From the NCBI RefSeq assembly GCF_000023025.1, contig NC_012997.1, positions 3,779,125 to 3,843,124 of the forward strand: a DNA stretch of 64,000 nucleotides, in the 5' to 3' direction. A model generated the notes under the pieces. The model ran no database searches. It was not told the DNA's origin and saw only the letters and a program-made list of their open reading frames with translations. Positions 1 to 9,386 of this stretch are shown here, piece after piece. The DNA comes from Teredinibacter turnerae T7901 (GTDB lineage Bacteria; Pseudomonadota; Gammaproteobacteria; Pseudomonadales; Cellvibrionaceae). The translations under genes were made by a program, and so were the position numbers. Positions within the stretch are counted from its first letter, which is position 1. Each line of letters starts with the position of its first letter.

Positions 1-369
1 CTGGTGGCGGTCGACGACGAAAAGGATTCGCTGACGATTGTCGACAATGTGCAAAGCGCCTACCCCAACTTAAAAATTATTGTCCGTGCCCATAACCGCG
101 CCCATGCTTACCAGCTGTTCGCGCGCAAAGTGGACGTAGTCGTGCGGGAAACCTTTGAGAGCGGGCTTATCGCTGCCCGTCACACCCTGGAGTTACTCGG
201 CTACACCGAGAGCCAGGCGCTGAATAAAATTGAAATTTTCCGTCAGCACGATGAACAGATGATGATGAACGCCGTCGCTCACAAGGAGGATCTGACCAAA
301 CTGCAACAAATCGCAATGGAGGGGCGCAGGGAGCTGGAGGAGTTGTTTAAACAGGATACCCATCACTGA
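1..369 (+). CDS. KefB/KefC-type K+/H+ antiporter, C-terminal fragment (5' end outside window)
   Basis: The frame is open from base 1, so only about the last 122 residues are present. They look like the cytosolic end of KefB/KefC glutathione-gated potassium efflux antiporters: a Rossmann-type RCK/TrkA-N half containing IIVRAHNRAHAYQLF, then the family-typical stretch RETFESGLIAARHTLELLG, then a charged helical tail ending in THH. In this family the RCK domain senses nucleotide and glutathione adducts and gates K+ efflux through a membrane domain, which would lie to the left of the window. No ancillary KefF/KefG gene is visible on this side. The match is from remembered family features, so KefB and KefC cannot be told apart. 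Confidence 0.8.
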   Translation: MVAVDDEKDSLTIVDNVQSAYPNLKIIVRAHNRAHAYQLFARKVDVVVRETFESGLIAARHTLELLGYTESQALNKIEIFRQHDEQMMMNAVAHKEDLTKLQQIAMEGRRELEELFKQDTHH

Positions 370-559
370 TGCATTGGCGATCTGACCAAGACCATTCGAT
401 AGAGGTTGAACTTTCACCTGACACCAGAATCATTTTATAAGGTCACCCCTCCTCTTCGGCGAAGGTCTTATATTTCAAATCCGCGGGGGTTTTCGTATGA
501 TGAGTCACGGCCCTGGAGGGCGTAATCCTAACAACAGATGTACAAGGTAGGTTTTTAAT
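370..559. other. Intergenic region before pgm
   Basis: 190 bases between the antiporter stop and pgm. It holds a short CTTC-GGC-GAAG inverted repeat near 453-463 without a convincing T-run, and the pgm ribosome-binding site AAGGTAGG at about 544-551. No small gene is supported. Confidence 0.4.
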
Positions 560-2203
560 ATGGCGTTACATGAGCGTGCAGGACTCCCGGTGGAGGAGCA
601 GGATCTCACAAACATTCCGCGTTTAATCAGTGAATATTACACGCGAATTCCCACAACGGCAGAACAACCCGTGGCATTTGGTACTTCCGGGCACCGAGGC
701 ACGTCATTGACCGGCACCTTCACCGAAACCCATATCGCGGCCGTTTGTCAGGCGCTGGCGGAGTACCGTCAGCAGCAGGGTATTGATGGGCCTATGTATG
801 TCGGTATCGATACCCATGCCCTATCAGAAAGCGCTTTCATCACCTCGGTGGAAGTGCTTACCGCGAATGGCGTACAGCTTATTGTGCAGGCCGGCCGCGG
901 CTACACCCCGACGCCAGTTATCTCTCACGCCATACTGGCATACAACGGCGGGCGTAGCGAACATCTGGCAGACGGTATTGTTATCACGCCATCTCACAAT
1001 CCCCCGCAGGATGGCGGCTTTAAGTACAACCCACCCAACGGTGGCCCGGCGGATACCGATGTCACACAAATTATTCAGGATCGCGCCAACCAGATTATCG
1101 ACGATAACAACCGCGAGGTTAAACGCCAGAACTTCAGCACCGCCTGGGCGAGTGATGCAGTCACCGAGTACGATTTTATAAAACCCTATGTGGACGACTT
1201 GGGCAAAGTACTGGATATGACAGCTATTGCCAACGCAGGGGTACGCATCGGTGTCGACCCACTCGGTGGCAGCGGCATTGCTTACTGGGATGTAATAGCC
1301 GACACCTGGGGCGTAAATATCGAAATGGTGAGCCGCAGAGTCGATCCCAACTTCTCGTTTATGACGCTCGATAAAGATGGAAAAATCCGCATGGATTGTT
1401 CCTCACCTTACGCGATGGCGGGCCTGATCGGCATGAAAGACAAGTTCGATATCGCCATCGGCAACGACCCGGATTACGACCGCCACGGCATCGTAACCCC
1501 GACCGGTCTGATGAACCCGAACCACTACCTGGCCGTCGCCATTCAATATCTCTTCTCTCACCGCACCCAGTGGAGCAGCGACCTCGCCATTGGCAAAACG
1601 CTGGTATCCTCCAGTATGATCGACCGCGTCGCCAGTTCGCTCGGCCGCCAGTTGGCCGAAGTACCTGTCGGCTTTAAATGGTTCGTGGATGGATTGTACG
1701 AAGGCCGCTATGGCTTCGGTGGCGAAGAAAGCGCGGGCGCTTCCTTCCTGCGCCGCGACGGGAACGTCTGGTCGACCGATAAAGACGGTATTATTCTCGG
1801 CCTTCTTGCTGCAGAAATTTGCGCGGTTACCGAAAAAGACCCGTCGCAACATTACGCCGCCTTAACCGAAGAATTCGGTGCACCGGTGTACACACGTATA
1901 GACGCACCCGCAAACTCCGCACAGAAAAACTGCTTGAAAAAACTCAGCGCCGACAGCGTAGCCGCAACGGAACTTGCCGGCGAAGCCATCACCCAAAAAC
2001 TCACACACGCGCCTGGCAACAACGCCGCAATCGGCGGATTGAAAGTGTGTACAGAAAACGGCTGGTTTGCCGCACGGCCTTCAGGTACAGAGGAGATTTA
2101 CAAGATTTACGCGGAGAGTTTTAAAGGCAAAGATCACCTGGACTCAATTCTCAGCGAAGCGCAAGAGATTGTAGGGAACACGTTTAAAGCGGCAGGCGTT
2201 TAA
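560..2203 (+). CDS. pgm: Phosphoglucomutase (alpha-D-glucose phosphate-specific)
   Basis: Interconverts glucose-1-phosphate and glucose-6-phosphate in the cytosol, linking glycogen and nucleotide-sugar supply to glycolysis. The 547 residues match the usual length of the E. coli-type Pgm. All four signature sites are visible: the phosphoserine loop TPSHNP with S145, the Mg2+ loop [10 protein letters not shown] (G301-G310; D303, D305, D307), the sugar-binding loop GGEESAG at about 387-393, and the C-terminal phosphate loop ARPSGTEE at 505-512. The ATG is preceded by AAGGTAGG at good spacing. It stands alone, followed by a strong inverted repeat. Nothing is odd about it. Confidence 0.97.
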   Translation: MALHERAGLPVEEQDLTNIPRLISEYYTRIPTTAEQPVAFGTSGHRGTSLTGTFTETHIAAVCQALAEYRQQQGIDGPMYVGIDTHALSESAFITSVEVLTANGVQLIVQAGRGYTPTPVISHAILAYNGGRSEHLADGIVITPSHNPPQDGGFKYNPPNGGPADTDVTQIIQDRANQIIDDNNREVKRQNFSTAWASDAVTEYDFIKPYVDDLGKVLDMTAIANAGVRIGVDPLGGSGIAYWDVIADTWGVNIEMVSRRVDPNFSFMTLDKDGKIRMDCSSPYAMAGLIGMKDKFDIAIGNDPDYDRHGIVTPTGLMNPNHYLAVAIQYLFSHRTQWSSDLAIGKTLVSSSMIDRVASSLGRQLAEVPVGFKWFVDGLYEGRYGFGGEESAGASFLRRDGNVWSTDKDGIILGLLAAEICAVTEKDPSQHYAALTEEFGAPVYTRIDAPANSAQKNCLKKLSADSVAATELAGEAITQKLTHAPGNNAAIGGLKVCTENGWFAARPSGTEEIYKIYAESFKGKDHLDSILSEAQEIVGNTFKAAGV

Positions 2204-2229
2204 CACTGGAAAACCAAGGTAATTTCTTT

Positions 2230-2256
2230 GGAAAGGCGAGTACGACTCGCCTTTCC
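2230..2256. terminator. Bidirectional hairpin between pgm and the convergent OMP gene
   Basis: A perfect 12-bp inverted repeat (GGAAAGGCGAGT, loop ACG, ACTCGCCTTTCC) sits between two convergent genes, where a shared terminator is expected. The T-run after the stem is weak on both strands. Confidence 0.6.
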
Positions 2257-2275
2257 TTCAAGCTACCGCATTCGC

Positions 2276-2887
2276 TCAAATTCTCACATTTACGATAAAC
2301 GACGTACTACCCAACTTAAAGTAATCCGTATTCATATAATCGTAACCCAACACGAATTCCACGCGGCGGCGAATATCAAAGCCGACCGCAATACCGACCA
2401 CCGGGTCCACGCTTTCTTTGGTGTAATTCGCTTTATAGGTGGTGTGTTTTTCTATATCCCACTTAGCTGAATCAAAATCCATATACTCAAATCCTGTCAC
2501 CTGAGTCTCTCGCACATTACCTTTGGAACGCCAGGCGCTCAGACCGAGCTGTGCCCGGATGAAACCACGACCAAAATAGTGGGTGTAATTGGCGAGAAGG
2601 TCGTTTCGCACCAGTTTGAGATCTGGATCGAAATCAAAAATATCTAAAAAATCGGACTCATCCTGGGAGCTCCATCGGTAAGACACCGCGAGGTTTCGCG
2701 TGAAGCTGTAGCCCAGGTTCGCGGTCAAACCAACTATTTCATCCTCCTGTTCGAACGGTAAGCCCTCCAGGGTGATGTCTGCGGTACCTATGCCACCCCC
2801 CACTAAAAAGGGGTGAAATGCCTCTGCTGCACAGACGGAGGAAAGTAAACTTAAAACAACTGAGCAAGATAATTCTTTAATATTCAT
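2276..2887 (-). CDS. Small outer-membrane beta-barrel protein
   Basis: 203 residues with an N-terminal signal peptide (hydrophobic core LSCSVVLSLLSSVCAAEA, cut near A20-A22), followed by alternating polar/hydrophobic strands of the kind seen in eight-stranded OmpA/OmpW-like barrels: FLVGGGIGTADI, VGLTANLGYSF, LAVSYRWS, LANYTHYFGRGFIRAQLGLSAW, EFVLGYDYM, and a final strand FIVNVRI. Long acidic loops lie between strands, for example around DESDFLDIFDFDPD. The function is unknown; such barrels can be porins, adhesins or scaffolds. It is convergent with pgm and divergent from the spondin-domain gene, so it is probably monocistronic. Confidence 0.7.
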   Translation of the reverse strand: MNIKELSCSVVLSLLSSVCAAEAFHPFLVGGGIGTADITLEGLPFEQEDEIVGLTANLGYSFTRNLAVSYRWSSQDESDFLDIFDFDPDLKLVRNDLLANYTHYFGRGFIRAQLGLSAWRSKGNVRETQVTGFEYMDFDSAKWDIEKHTTYKANYTKESVDPVVGIAVGFDIRRRVEFVLGYDYMNTDYFKLGSTSFIVNVRI

Positions 2888-3214
2888 CGCGATTGCATCC
2901 TGACTATTTCCGGCCCTATATCTCTGATTATTGCGAGAAAATTACATTGGTCCCTAAATCATGCACTGGTAATACCCAACTGCCATAACCTGGACCGGTT
3001 TAAAGCGTTTCGAAGTTGAAATAAATCATAGTGCTCGCCCCCCTCAAAAAACATTACGTAAATGTAAATCAGACAAAGTTTTACAAGCTGAACCACTCGG
3101 CAGGCAAGCCCGTGATAATTTGGTGATGAATTGGTAATGCTTTCGTTAAGCCTATGACTCGCTCTTTATTTATCGTGTTGCCGTGACAAACAAAAAACAC
3201 AAGGAGACGAGAAA
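2888..3214. promoter_or_regulatory. Divergent intergenic region between the OMP gene and the spondin-domain gene
   Basis: 327 AT-leaning bases that must carry the promoters of two divergent genes. A purine-rich ribosome-binding site (AAGGAGACGAG) precedes the plus-strand gene at about 3200-3210. No clear operator or RNA structure was recognised. Confidence 0.4.
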
Positions 3215-3886
3215 ATGTATGCATCATTAAAGAAAGCCGTTGGGATTACACTGGCCAGCCTGTTAATTACCACCGCGGTGAATGCAGAGCCAGAGCGTGA
3301 TCGACCGCAACACCAGTATAAAATCACCATCACCAACATTACCAAACACCAAAGCTTTACACCTTTTATAGTCGCCAGCCATAAACCCGCTGTGCATTTT
3401 TTCAGCTTGGGCGAACCTGCGAGCGAGGCGATCGCCAATATCGCGGAAGGGGGAGATACCAGCCTCTTGGCGGAACAGCTGTCCAACAGTCGTGGCGTGA
3501 GTGATATCGCCAAAAGCGAAGGCTTGCTGGCGGCAGGATCTTCTGTTGAGATAACCATTGCAGCGGCTGCAGGAGTACGCACCCTGTCGCTGGCGGCCAT
3601 GTTGCTGCCTACCAACGATACCTTTGTAGCGTTGGATGCCGTAGCCCTGCCAACACAGCGTGCGCTGACCTACCTGGCCTACGCTTACGATGCTGGCTCT
3701 GAGACAAACAGTGAAACTTGCGCCACAATACCTGGCCCCTTGTGTGGAGGCGTCCCGTTTTCACCAGAAGATTCGGGAGAGGGCTTTGTTCATCTTGCCG
3801 CAGGTATCAGCGGCAGTGGGGACATTGACGCGGCAGAATACGATTGGCGCGGCCCCGTCGCAAAAGTGGTGATTGAGCGGCTCTAA
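3215..3886 (+). CDS. Secreted spondin-domain protein
   Basis: 223 residues with a clear signal peptide (MYASLKKAVGITLASLLITT, cut after AVNA). The mature part resembles bacterial spondin_N domain proteins: the opening YKITITNITKHQSFTPF, the HFFSLGEPASEAIANIAEGG stretch, then TLSLAAMLLPTNDTFVALDAV and a C-terminal acidic segment around EYDWRGPVAKVVIERL. Bacterial members are periplasmic or extracellular with no established function that I know of. Two cysteines, in the ETCATIPGPLCGG region, may form a disulfide. A strong AAGGAG site precedes the ATG. It is followed by a convergent gene (rimI) and looks monocistronic. Confidence 0.75.
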   Translation: MYASLKKAVGITLASLLITTAVNAEPERDRPQHQYKITITNITKHQSFTPFIVASHKPAVHFFSLGEPASEAIANIAEGGDTSLLAEQLSNSRGVSDIAKSEGLLAAGSSVEITIAAAAGVRTLSLAAMLLPTNDTFVALDAVALPTQRALTYLAYAYDAGSETNSETCATIPGPLCGGVPFSPEDSGEGFVHLAAGISGSGDIDAAEYDWRGPVAKVVIERL

Positions 3887-3928
3887 GTCGAGATGGAGTT
3901 TGGTATATGCCTGTGCAGCTTTGCGGCA

Positions 3929-4432
3929 TCAGCCGATGCGCAGGCTTTTACCGTAAATATGGGCGTCTTCCCGCCCTTTTTTTCGCGGGTAGTAATTTGG
4001 GCGAATGCCCAGACAATTGAACCCGCATTTTTCGTACAACCGAATTGCCGCTTCGTTCGACTCACGCACTTCAAGAAAAATCTCTGCTGCGTAATCTTCC
4101 AGTATTTCGCACATAGTATCGAGCAACTGGCTTGCGACACCCTGCCCCTGCCACTTTGGATCGACGGAAATAATCAGTATCTCTGCGTCACCGGATGCGA
4201 TTGAAAACACCGCCTGGGCAATCCACTGGTCACCAATTTTCACACCTGTACAAATATGGCTGCTGGCAATGGAGTCAACGAAGTTGCGTTTGCTCCAGGG
4301 AAAAGGGTTTGCTTCGCATTCCAGCGCGTATATATCGTCAAGGTGGGATTGCTGAAAATTGACTAACTCACACGCAGTTCCATTACTGAGCTGGAGCCGG
4401 CGTTGAAGGCCATTGTGGATATCGTCGATCAT
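3929..4432 (-). CDS. rimI: Ribosomal-protein-alanine N-acetyltransferase
   Basis: A GNAT-fold enzyme that acetylates the N-terminal alanine of ribosomal protein S18. Family marks are the N-terminal NPFPWSKRNF motif, the acetyl-CoA loop region (SVDPKWQGQGVASQLL), EVRESNEAAIRLYEKCGF, and the C-terminal NYYP...EDAHIY. At 167 residues it is somewhat longer than E. coli RimI (about 148), owing to an N-terminal extension of about 20 residues. It starts four bases after the stop of the upstream holD-like gene, so the two are an operon, as in E. coli (holD-rimI). Confidence 0.92.
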   Translation of the reverse strand: MIDDIHNGLQRRLQLSNGTACELVNFQQSHLDDIYALECEANPFPWSKRNFVDSIASSHICTGVKIGDQWIAQAVFSIASGDAEILIISVDPKWQGQGVASQLLDTMCEILEDYAAEIFLEVRESNEAAIRLYEKCGFNCLGIRPNYYPRKKGREDAHIYGKSLRIG

Positions 4433-4436
4433 GCAT

Positions 4437-5255
4437 CTACGTCTGCGGTGTGAGCAACTGAAGCGCCTGCCAAACCCCCTTCTTCCACTGAGGTTCGTGC
4501 AAAAGCGCTGACAAGCTTGGCAAAACCAGTGCTCGCTTACCGTCGTCTATTGTTATTGTGGTGTAACAGGCCTCGGTAAACCCGCGAGCCAGATCAGCAT
4601 CGCTGGCAATTACCCGAAAAACATCCTCGCCAAAGAGAAGTAATTGCTTCGATTGGTTGAGCTTTGCTTCCAGCAAAGGTCCCATCATATCTCTGGCGGC
4701 GGATAGGTGTTTAGGCTTGTTAGGTAAATCAACCATAGGCCAGTGAATAAGCTCTGACTCTGGTAATACCGATAAAGTATAGACAAGATGACGAAGAAGG
4801 TTGTGAAGAAGTGCAGCGGTGGGCAAACCGCTGCCGGCGACATGGCTATCCAACACCAGATATTCCGGAAGTTGCCAGATTTCGAGGGAAAATCTCTCAG
4901 CAGGCGCATCCACTGCAGAGGTACTCGCACTGCTGTCTACCCGCGGCTTGGTATCGGGTACCAGGCTCAAGCTGGCGGATTTGCCGAGAATACGCTCGAC
5001 AGAGACCTCTGTAACGGCAGTCTGAGGCGCCGGAGTTACAGCTGCCTCCGGTGTTTCCAACAGCGCCTCCCCGCCTGCCGCCACGCCGATAAGTCCGGCC
5101 ACAGAGGCTTGTGCTGGCGAGGGAACCAGCTCGTCTACAGCGGCAAACGAGAGCGGGCGGGACGCTAAAGCGTGAGGCAAGTGCACGCGGGGAACGAACA
5201 TGTCGATCCCCATGGCCTCCATATAATGCATACGTTGATGTTCATTCATGGCCAC
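4437..5255 (-). CDS. holD: Diverged DNA polymerase III psi subunit (HolD-like)
   Basis: 272 residues with no obvious enzyme motif. The N-terminal YMEAMGIDMFVPR resembles the psi N-terminus that binds the chi subunit. A low-complexity Ala/Pro/Val-rich middle (about residues 40-110) follows, then a compact C-terminal domain (LLLFGEDVFRVI, VLPSLSALLHEPQWKKGVW) that resembles the psi body. The position directly before rimI matches the E. coli holD-rimI pair, and pseudomonad psi is known to be strongly diverged and long. In the replisome, psi bridges the clamp loader to chi and SSB. The GTG start at 5255 has AAGG five to six bases upstream; ATG at 5249 is an alternative. The assignment rests on synteny plus short motifs. 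Confidence 0.6.
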   Translation of the reverse strand: MAMNEHQRMHYMEAMGIDMFVPRVHLPHALASRPLSFAAVDELVPSPAQASVAGLIGVAAGGEALLETPEAAVTPAPQTAVTEVSVERILGKSASLSLVPDTKPRVDSSASTSAVDAPAERFSLEIWQLPEYLVLDSHVAGSGLPTAALLHNLLRHLVYTLSVLPESELIHWPMVDLPNKPKHLSAARDMMGPLLEAKLNQSKQLLLFGEDVFRVIASDADLARGFTEACYTTITIDDGKRALVLPSLSALLHEPQWKKGVWQALQLLTPQT

Positions 5256-5291
5256 AGTTTACCTTGAGCCTGACCACGTCACCAGCGGGCG

Positions 5292-6839
5292 TTACACCCC
5301 GTCTCGCTGCGGGTGGGAGCGTGCAGTACCAGAGTCCAGCAGGTTGAGCGCGTGCAGATACGCTTTCGCCGATGCCGACACAATATCCGTGTCAGATCCA
5401 ATACCGTTGACGATCACGCCGTCGCGCTCGAGTCTCACTGTCACTTCGCCCTGGGCATCCGCGCCCTGGGTAATGGCGTTAACGGAGTAGAGAAGTTGCT
5501 CTGCGCCACTGCTGACGATGCTTTCAATGGCCTTATACACCGCATCGACCGGGCCACTGCCTTCGGCTTCGGCGTCCAGATCCTGGCCCCGCACCTGCAG
5601 GCGCAGTTGCGCGACCGGCTTCTCACCGGTTTTCGAGCACACATGCATATCCACAAGCAGATAATGCTCTTCGATATTTTCGTTGGCTTTGCCGGAAATC
5701 AGCGTGTGCAGATCCTCATCGAAGATCTCGTGCTTCTTGTCTGCCAGATCCTTAAACCGCGCAAATGCCTGGTTCAATGCATCCTGGCTGTCGAAGGTGA
5801 TACCGAGCTCTTCAAACCGCGCTTTCACTGCAGCGCGACCAGAGTGCTTACCCAGAACAATTTTGTTCGCGTGCCAGCCAACATCTTCTGCGCGCATGAT
5901 TTCATAGGTTTCACGATGCTTTAATACGCCATCCTGGTGGATACCGGATTCGTGGGCAAACGCATTAGCGCCAACAATCGCCTTGTTAGGTTGCACTGGG
6001 AAACCGGTGATGGAAGATACCAGCCTGGAGGTAGGCACGATATGTTCTGTGACTATGCCCGTTTCGACAGGAAAGATGTCTTTGCGTGTGCGCACCGCCA
6101 TCACCACTTCTTCCAGCGAGGCATTACCAGCGCGTTCACCAAGGCCGTTAATTGTGCACTCTATCTGGCGCACACCGTTCATCACCGCGGACAAAGAATT
6201 GGCCACCGCGAGCCCAAGGTCGTTGTGACAATGGGTAGAGAAGATGGCCTTATCGGCATTGGCAACGGACTCAATAAGGTGGCGGAACATTGCCCCGTAT
6301 TCACCCGGCTCGCCATAGCCGACAGTGTCAGGCACGTTAATGGTCCCTGCACCTGCATCAATCACCGCTTCAACGATCTTGCACATAAAGTCGAACTCTG
6401 AGCGGCTGCCATCCTCAAGCGAGAACTCTACGTTATCCGTGTAATTGCGAGCGCGCTTCACTGCGTGTACCGCCTGCGCCAGCACCGCATCGGGCTCCAT
6501 CTTCAGCTTGTACTTCATGTGAATTGGCGAGGTCGCGATAAACGTATGGATTCGCGCAGAGTTGGCGCCTTTAAGCGCCTCTGCAGCTCGGTCAATATCG
6601 GCATCCACTGCGCGCGCCAAACTGCACACAGTCGAATCTTTCACTGCCTTGGCGACCGCCCGCACTGATTCAAAATCACCCTGACTGGCAATCGCAAACC
6701 CGGCTTCGATTACATCAACCTGCATCTTTTCCAGCATTTTGGCAATTCGAATCTTTTCATCGCGGGTCATTGAGGCGCCCGGGCTTTGTTCCCCATCCCT
6801 GAGGGTGGTATCGAAAATCACCAGTTTAGGTTTGCTCAT
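5292..6839 (-). CDS. leuA: 2-isopropylmalate synthase
   Basis: Condenses acetyl-CoA with 2-oxoisovalerate, the first committed step of leucine synthesis. 515 residues in the E. coli-type arrangement: a TIM barrel with [10 protein letters not shown] (R14, D15 near the metal), the metal-binding HCHND motif (H203-D207), [15 protein letters not shown], and a C-terminal LeuA regulatory domain (about 390-500) that binds leucine for feedback control. No other leu genes are adjacent. The upstream region may hold an attenuation-like leader, listed separately. It lies 36 bases before the holD-like gene on the same strand, so read-through into holD-rimI is possible. Confidence 0.96.
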   Translation of the reverse strand: MSKPKLVIFDTTLRDGEQSPGASMTRDEKIRIAKMLEKMQVDVIEAGFAIASQGDFESVRAVAKAVKDSTVCSLARAVDADIDRAAEALKGANSARIHTFIATSPIHMKYKLKMEPDAVLAQAVHAVKRARNYTDNVEFSLEDGSRSEFDFMCKIVEAVIDAGAGTINVPDTVGYGEPGEYGAMFRHLIESVANADKAIFSTHCHNDLGLAVANSLSAVMNGVRQIECTINGLGERAGNASLEEVVMAVRTRKDIFPVETGIVTEHIVPTSRLVSSITGFPVQPNKAIVGANAFAHESGIHQDGVLKHRETYEIMRAEDVGWHANKIVLGKHSGRAAVKARFEELGITFDSQDALNQAFARFKDLADKKHEIFDEDLHTLISGKANENIEEHYLLVDMHVCSKTGEKPVAQLRLQVRGQDLDAEAEGSGPVDAVYKAIESIVSSGAEQLLYSVNAITQGADAQGEVTVRLERDGVIVNGIGSDTDIVSASAKAYLHALNLLDSGTARSHPQRDGV

Positions 6840-7167
6840 TGCGTATCTCCAACAAAATGGCGCCGGCAGTCGTTAGCTCGACACGCGGCGTGCCCATAGC
6901 TCCGACGTTTGATAGTGAAAAGTGTAAAAGCCGGGAGGGCTTGCTGCCTGGATGCAGCAGAAATGAAGCGACTGTGACGACACACCACAACCGCATTACC
7001 CATAATTGCGCCAGTCTAGGCGCCAGCACGAGCAGAATCAATAATCATCCTAATATTGAGACTGCGCAGAAATAAAATAACAAAATTAGTGCGAAGCAGA
7101 GACGACTTGCGCGATTTTTTCCTAAAATCGAACGGATTGAGGGCGGCTTCGCGCCGCCTCTCGCGCA
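6840..7167 (-). promoter_or_regulatory. leuA upstream leader with candidate attenuator hairpins and overlapping uORF
   Basis: 328 bases before leuA, read on the minus strand. Two short hairpins follow each other: TGCTGC-ATCCAG-GCAGCA (around 6953-6970), then AAGCC-CTCCC-GGCTT running into TTTTACACTTTT (around 6915-6945), which resembles an intrinsic terminator ahead of the gene. An open frame starts at 7041 with MILLVLAPRLAQLW, is leucine- and tryptophan-rich at first, and ends at 6826, inside leuA. This could be a translated leader or chance. The yebC-type gene terminates at the far end of the region. Confidence 0.3.
7138..7160 (-). terminator. Possible terminator hairpin after the YebC-family gene
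   Basis: GC-rich inverted repeat GGCGGC-TTCGC-GCCGC(C), extended by GAG/CTC, directly downstream of the minus-strand stop at 7168. A T-run (TTTT) appears only about 13 bases later on that strand, so it is weak as an intrinsic terminator. Confidence 0.4.
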
Positions 7168-7884
7168 TCACATTATCGCGTTGTGATACACCTCTTGCAC
7201 ATCATCGCAATCATTCAGCAAATCGAGAAATTTCTCCATCTGCTCTACGTCTTCCCCTTCAATCTCGGCGTAGGTCTGCGGTACGAAGGTAATTTCCTCC
7301 ACTTCGAAGTTCACATCACCAAAGGCGTTAGTCAGCGCCGTTTTGGTTTTGAAGAATTCGGTTTGAGGCGCAATAACGGTAATAATGCCATCGTCGTTTT
7401 CAATATCCGCCACATCCACGTCTTCTTCCATGAGCGCTTCGAGCACACGCTCTTCGTCGTCGTACGCGAAAGAAAAAATAGCGCGGTGATCAAACATGTG
7501 CGCCACAGCACCCTGTCCACCCAGTTTGGCTTTGCCCTTGTTAAAGCAGGTGCGCACATCACCGAAAGTGCGATTGTTGTTGTCGGTCAGGCAGTCCACA
7601 ATCACCATGCAATTGCCTGGACCAAAACCTTCGAAACGCACTGTAACGAAATCTTCACCGCCACCGCCGCGCGCTTTATCGAGCGCCTTGTCAATAACGT
7701 GGCTTGGCACCTGCTCTTTCTTGGCTTTTTCGATCAGTCGGCGCAGCGATAAGTTGCTGTCCACTTCTGCGCCGCCGTTTTTCGCGCACACATAAATTTC
7801 TTTACCGTAGCGGGAGTAAAGCTTGGTTTTCATGGCGCCAGTTTTGGCCATGGATGCTTTGCGGTTTTCGTAGGTACGTCCCAT
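7168..7884 (-). CDS. YebC/PmpR family protein, YeeN-like subgroup
   Basis: 238 residues with the full YebC architecture: the N-terminal [38 protein letters not shown], then the helical [21 protein letters not shown], the central [28 protein letters not shown], and the acidic third domain ending in [14 protein letters not shown]. The opening [15 protein letters not shown] differs from canonical YebC and resembles E. coli YeeN. The family was long annotated as transcriptional regulators; more recent work links YebC to relief of ribosome stalling. It is not next to ruvC here, unlike canonical yebC in E. coli. Confidence 0.9.
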   Translation of the reverse strand: MGRTYENRKASMAKTGAMKTKLYSRYGKEIYVCAKNGGAEVDSNLSLRRLIEKAKKEQVPSHVIDKALDKARGGGGEDFVTVRFEGFGPGNCMVIVDCLTDNNNRTFGDVRTCFNKGKAKLGGQGAVAHMFDHRAIFSFAYDDEERVLEALMEEDVDVADIENDDGIITVIAPQTEFFKTKTALTNAFGDVNFEVEEITFVPQTYAEIEGEDVEQMEKFLDLLNDCDDVQEVYHNAIM

Positions 7885-7983
7885 GGGGTGTCTCGCTGTT
7901 ATTCGCTGTTTTTACATAGGAAATAGAAGGCGCGAATTATGCCGCTTTCGCACCGGGTGTGTCACTAGGGCCTTTGCCGCAGG

Positions 7984-9042
7984 CTAGCGCTTCGCAGAAA
8001 AGTCCAGCATGCGCTGGAGAGGCTTCATCGCTTGTTCGGCCAAGCCTAGCTCCACATGGATCTCACAGGTGGCGCTATATGCCTCGAGGTTATCCAGAAG
8101 CTGCGCCAGGTTTTCCAATTCATTCATGGCCATCCAGGGGCAATTGGCACAACTGCGGCAGGTGGCACCATTTCCGCCTGTTGGCGCAATATGCAGAACT
8201 TTGTCCGGGCTGGCCTGCTGCATTTTGTAGAAAATGCCTTGGTCAGTCGCCACGATAAATTCTTTGTTCGGCAGCCGCTGCGTCGCGGCGATCAATTGAC
8301 TGGTGGAACCAACAGCGTCCGCGAGCTCGACCACGGATTCAGGTGACTCCGGGTGGACCAGCACGGCAGCGTCCGGGTGCACCTTCTTCAGGTCCAGAAT
8401 GCCACGCGCTTTGAACTCCTCATGCACAATACAGGAACCATCCCACAGCAATACATCCGCACCAGTCTGCTTTTGCACATAGCTGCCAAGGTATTTGTCC
8501 GGCGCCCAGAGTATTTTCTCGCCCTGGCTGTCCAGGTAGTCGACGACATCCAGGGCAATGGCTGAAGTCACCACCCAATCTGCACGCGCTTTTACCGCAG
8601 CGGACGTATTAGCGTAAACAACAACTGTGCGGTCCGGGTGCTGATCGCAAAACGCGGAAAACTCATCCGCAGGACAACCCAGATCCAGAGAACAGGTGGC
8701 CTCGAGCGTCGGCATAAATACGCGCTTTTCTGGAGACAGAATCTTTGCTGTTTCGCCCATAAACTTCACCCCGGCAACAATCAACGTTTGCGCCGAGTGA
8801 TCCCTGCCAAAGCGGGCCATTTCCAAAGAATCTGCCACCATTCCCCCGGTCGCCTCAGCCAGCGCCTGAATTTCCGGTGCGGTGTAATAGTGGGCTACTA
8901 GCGCCGCGCCATGCTGCTGTAAACGCTCTTTAATGCGTTGAATAAGCTCATCGCTATTCGCAGGCGTGTTATGCGGCTTAGCCAGAGCGGTGTCCAGGTA
9001 GGAGTTAACGACTTGTTTTGCAGTGAGGATGTGATCAGACAT
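7984..9042 (-). CDS. nadA: Quinolinate synthase
   Basis: An iron-sulfur enzyme that condenses iminoaspartate (from NadB) with dihydroxyacetone phosphate to quinolinate in de novo NAD synthesis. The 352 residues match the usual length. Candidate [4Fe-4S] ligands are C117 (ATCSLDLGC), C204 ([11 protein letters not shown]) and C301 in the [13 protein letters not shown] motif, spaced as in E. coli NadA. Substrate motifs [10 protein letters not shown] and [14 protein letters not shown] are intact. No nadB or nadC is in the window. The gene is transcribed away from the tRNA-Lys terminator and should have its own promoter between 9043 and 9117. Confidence 0.96.
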   Translation of the reverse strand: MSDHILTAKQVVNSYLDTALAKPHNTPANSDELIQRIKERLQQHGAALVAHYYTAPEIQALAEATGGMVADSLEMARFGRDHSAQTLIVAGVKFMGETAKILSPEKRVFMPTLEATCSLDLGCPADEFSAFCDQHPDRTVVVYANTSAAVKARADWVVTSAIALDVVDYLDSQGEKILWAPDKYLGSYVQKQTGADVLLWDGSCIVHEEFKARGILDLKKVHPDAAVLVHPESPESVVELADAVGSTSQLIAATQRLPNKEFIVATDQGIFYKMQQASPDKVLHIAPTGGNGATCRSCANCPWMAMNELENLAQLLDNLEAYSATCEIHVELGLAEQAMKPLQRMLDFSAKR

Positions 9043-9117
9043 AGTATTCAGCGCGCTGCCCTATGCTTGAAAGCCTACGCCCTTGGGTAGAATACTTCCA
9101 GGCGGGAACGAGAAATG

Positions 9118-9144
9118 AAAAAGGGGACTAAGCGTCCCCTTTTT
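9118..9144 (-). terminator. Rho-independent terminator after tRNA-Lys
   Basis: Perfect 11-bp stem (AAAAAGGGGAC / GTCCCCTTTTT) with a five-base loop, seven bases beyond the encoded CCA of the tRNA. The A/T ends of the stem give a T-run on both strands, so it can act in either direction. In context it ends the minus-strand tRNA transcript. Confidence 0.9.
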
Positions 9145-9150
9145 CGGTGT

Positions 9151-9226
9151 TGGTGGGTCGTACTGGATTCGAACCAGTGACCAATTGGTTAAAAGCCAAC
9201 TGCTCTACCAGCTGAGCTAACGACCC
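9151..9226 (-). tRNA. tRNA-Lys (anticodon TTT)
   Basis: Read on the minus strand, the 76 bases fold as a cloverleaf: acceptor stem GGGTCGT/ACGACCC, D-loop with AGCTCAGCTGGTAGAGC, anticodon stem GTTGG/CCAAT around the loop CTTTTAA, giving anticodon TTT (lysine). The T-arm contains GGTTCGAATCC, the discriminator base is A, and CCA is encoded. It lies between queC and nadA on the same strand as both. Confidence 0.97.
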
Positions 9227-9386
9227 TTAGCATAGTGCTAATCTCTTTCAGGTTGCCCCCGAAAGAGGCGCACATAATAATGATTTAAATTTAAAACACA
9301 AGACTTTTTTACAGTTTTCTTGCTGATTTTTTTGTCGTGCATAAAAACCAATCTTGTCGCGTAAATAAACATCAAAGCAATACCGA

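Noticed and set aside
3166-3615. 149-residue minus-strand frame
   Set aside because: Antisense to the spondin-domain gene, which has a signal peptide and a strong ribosome-binding site.
7183-7752. 189-residue plus-strand frame
   Set aside because: Antisense shadow of the well-conserved YebC-family gene.
9151-9226. tRNA-Lys as an integration site of a mobile element
   Set aside because: Both flanks are ordinary core genes; no integrase and no repeated 3' end of the tRNA was seen nearby.
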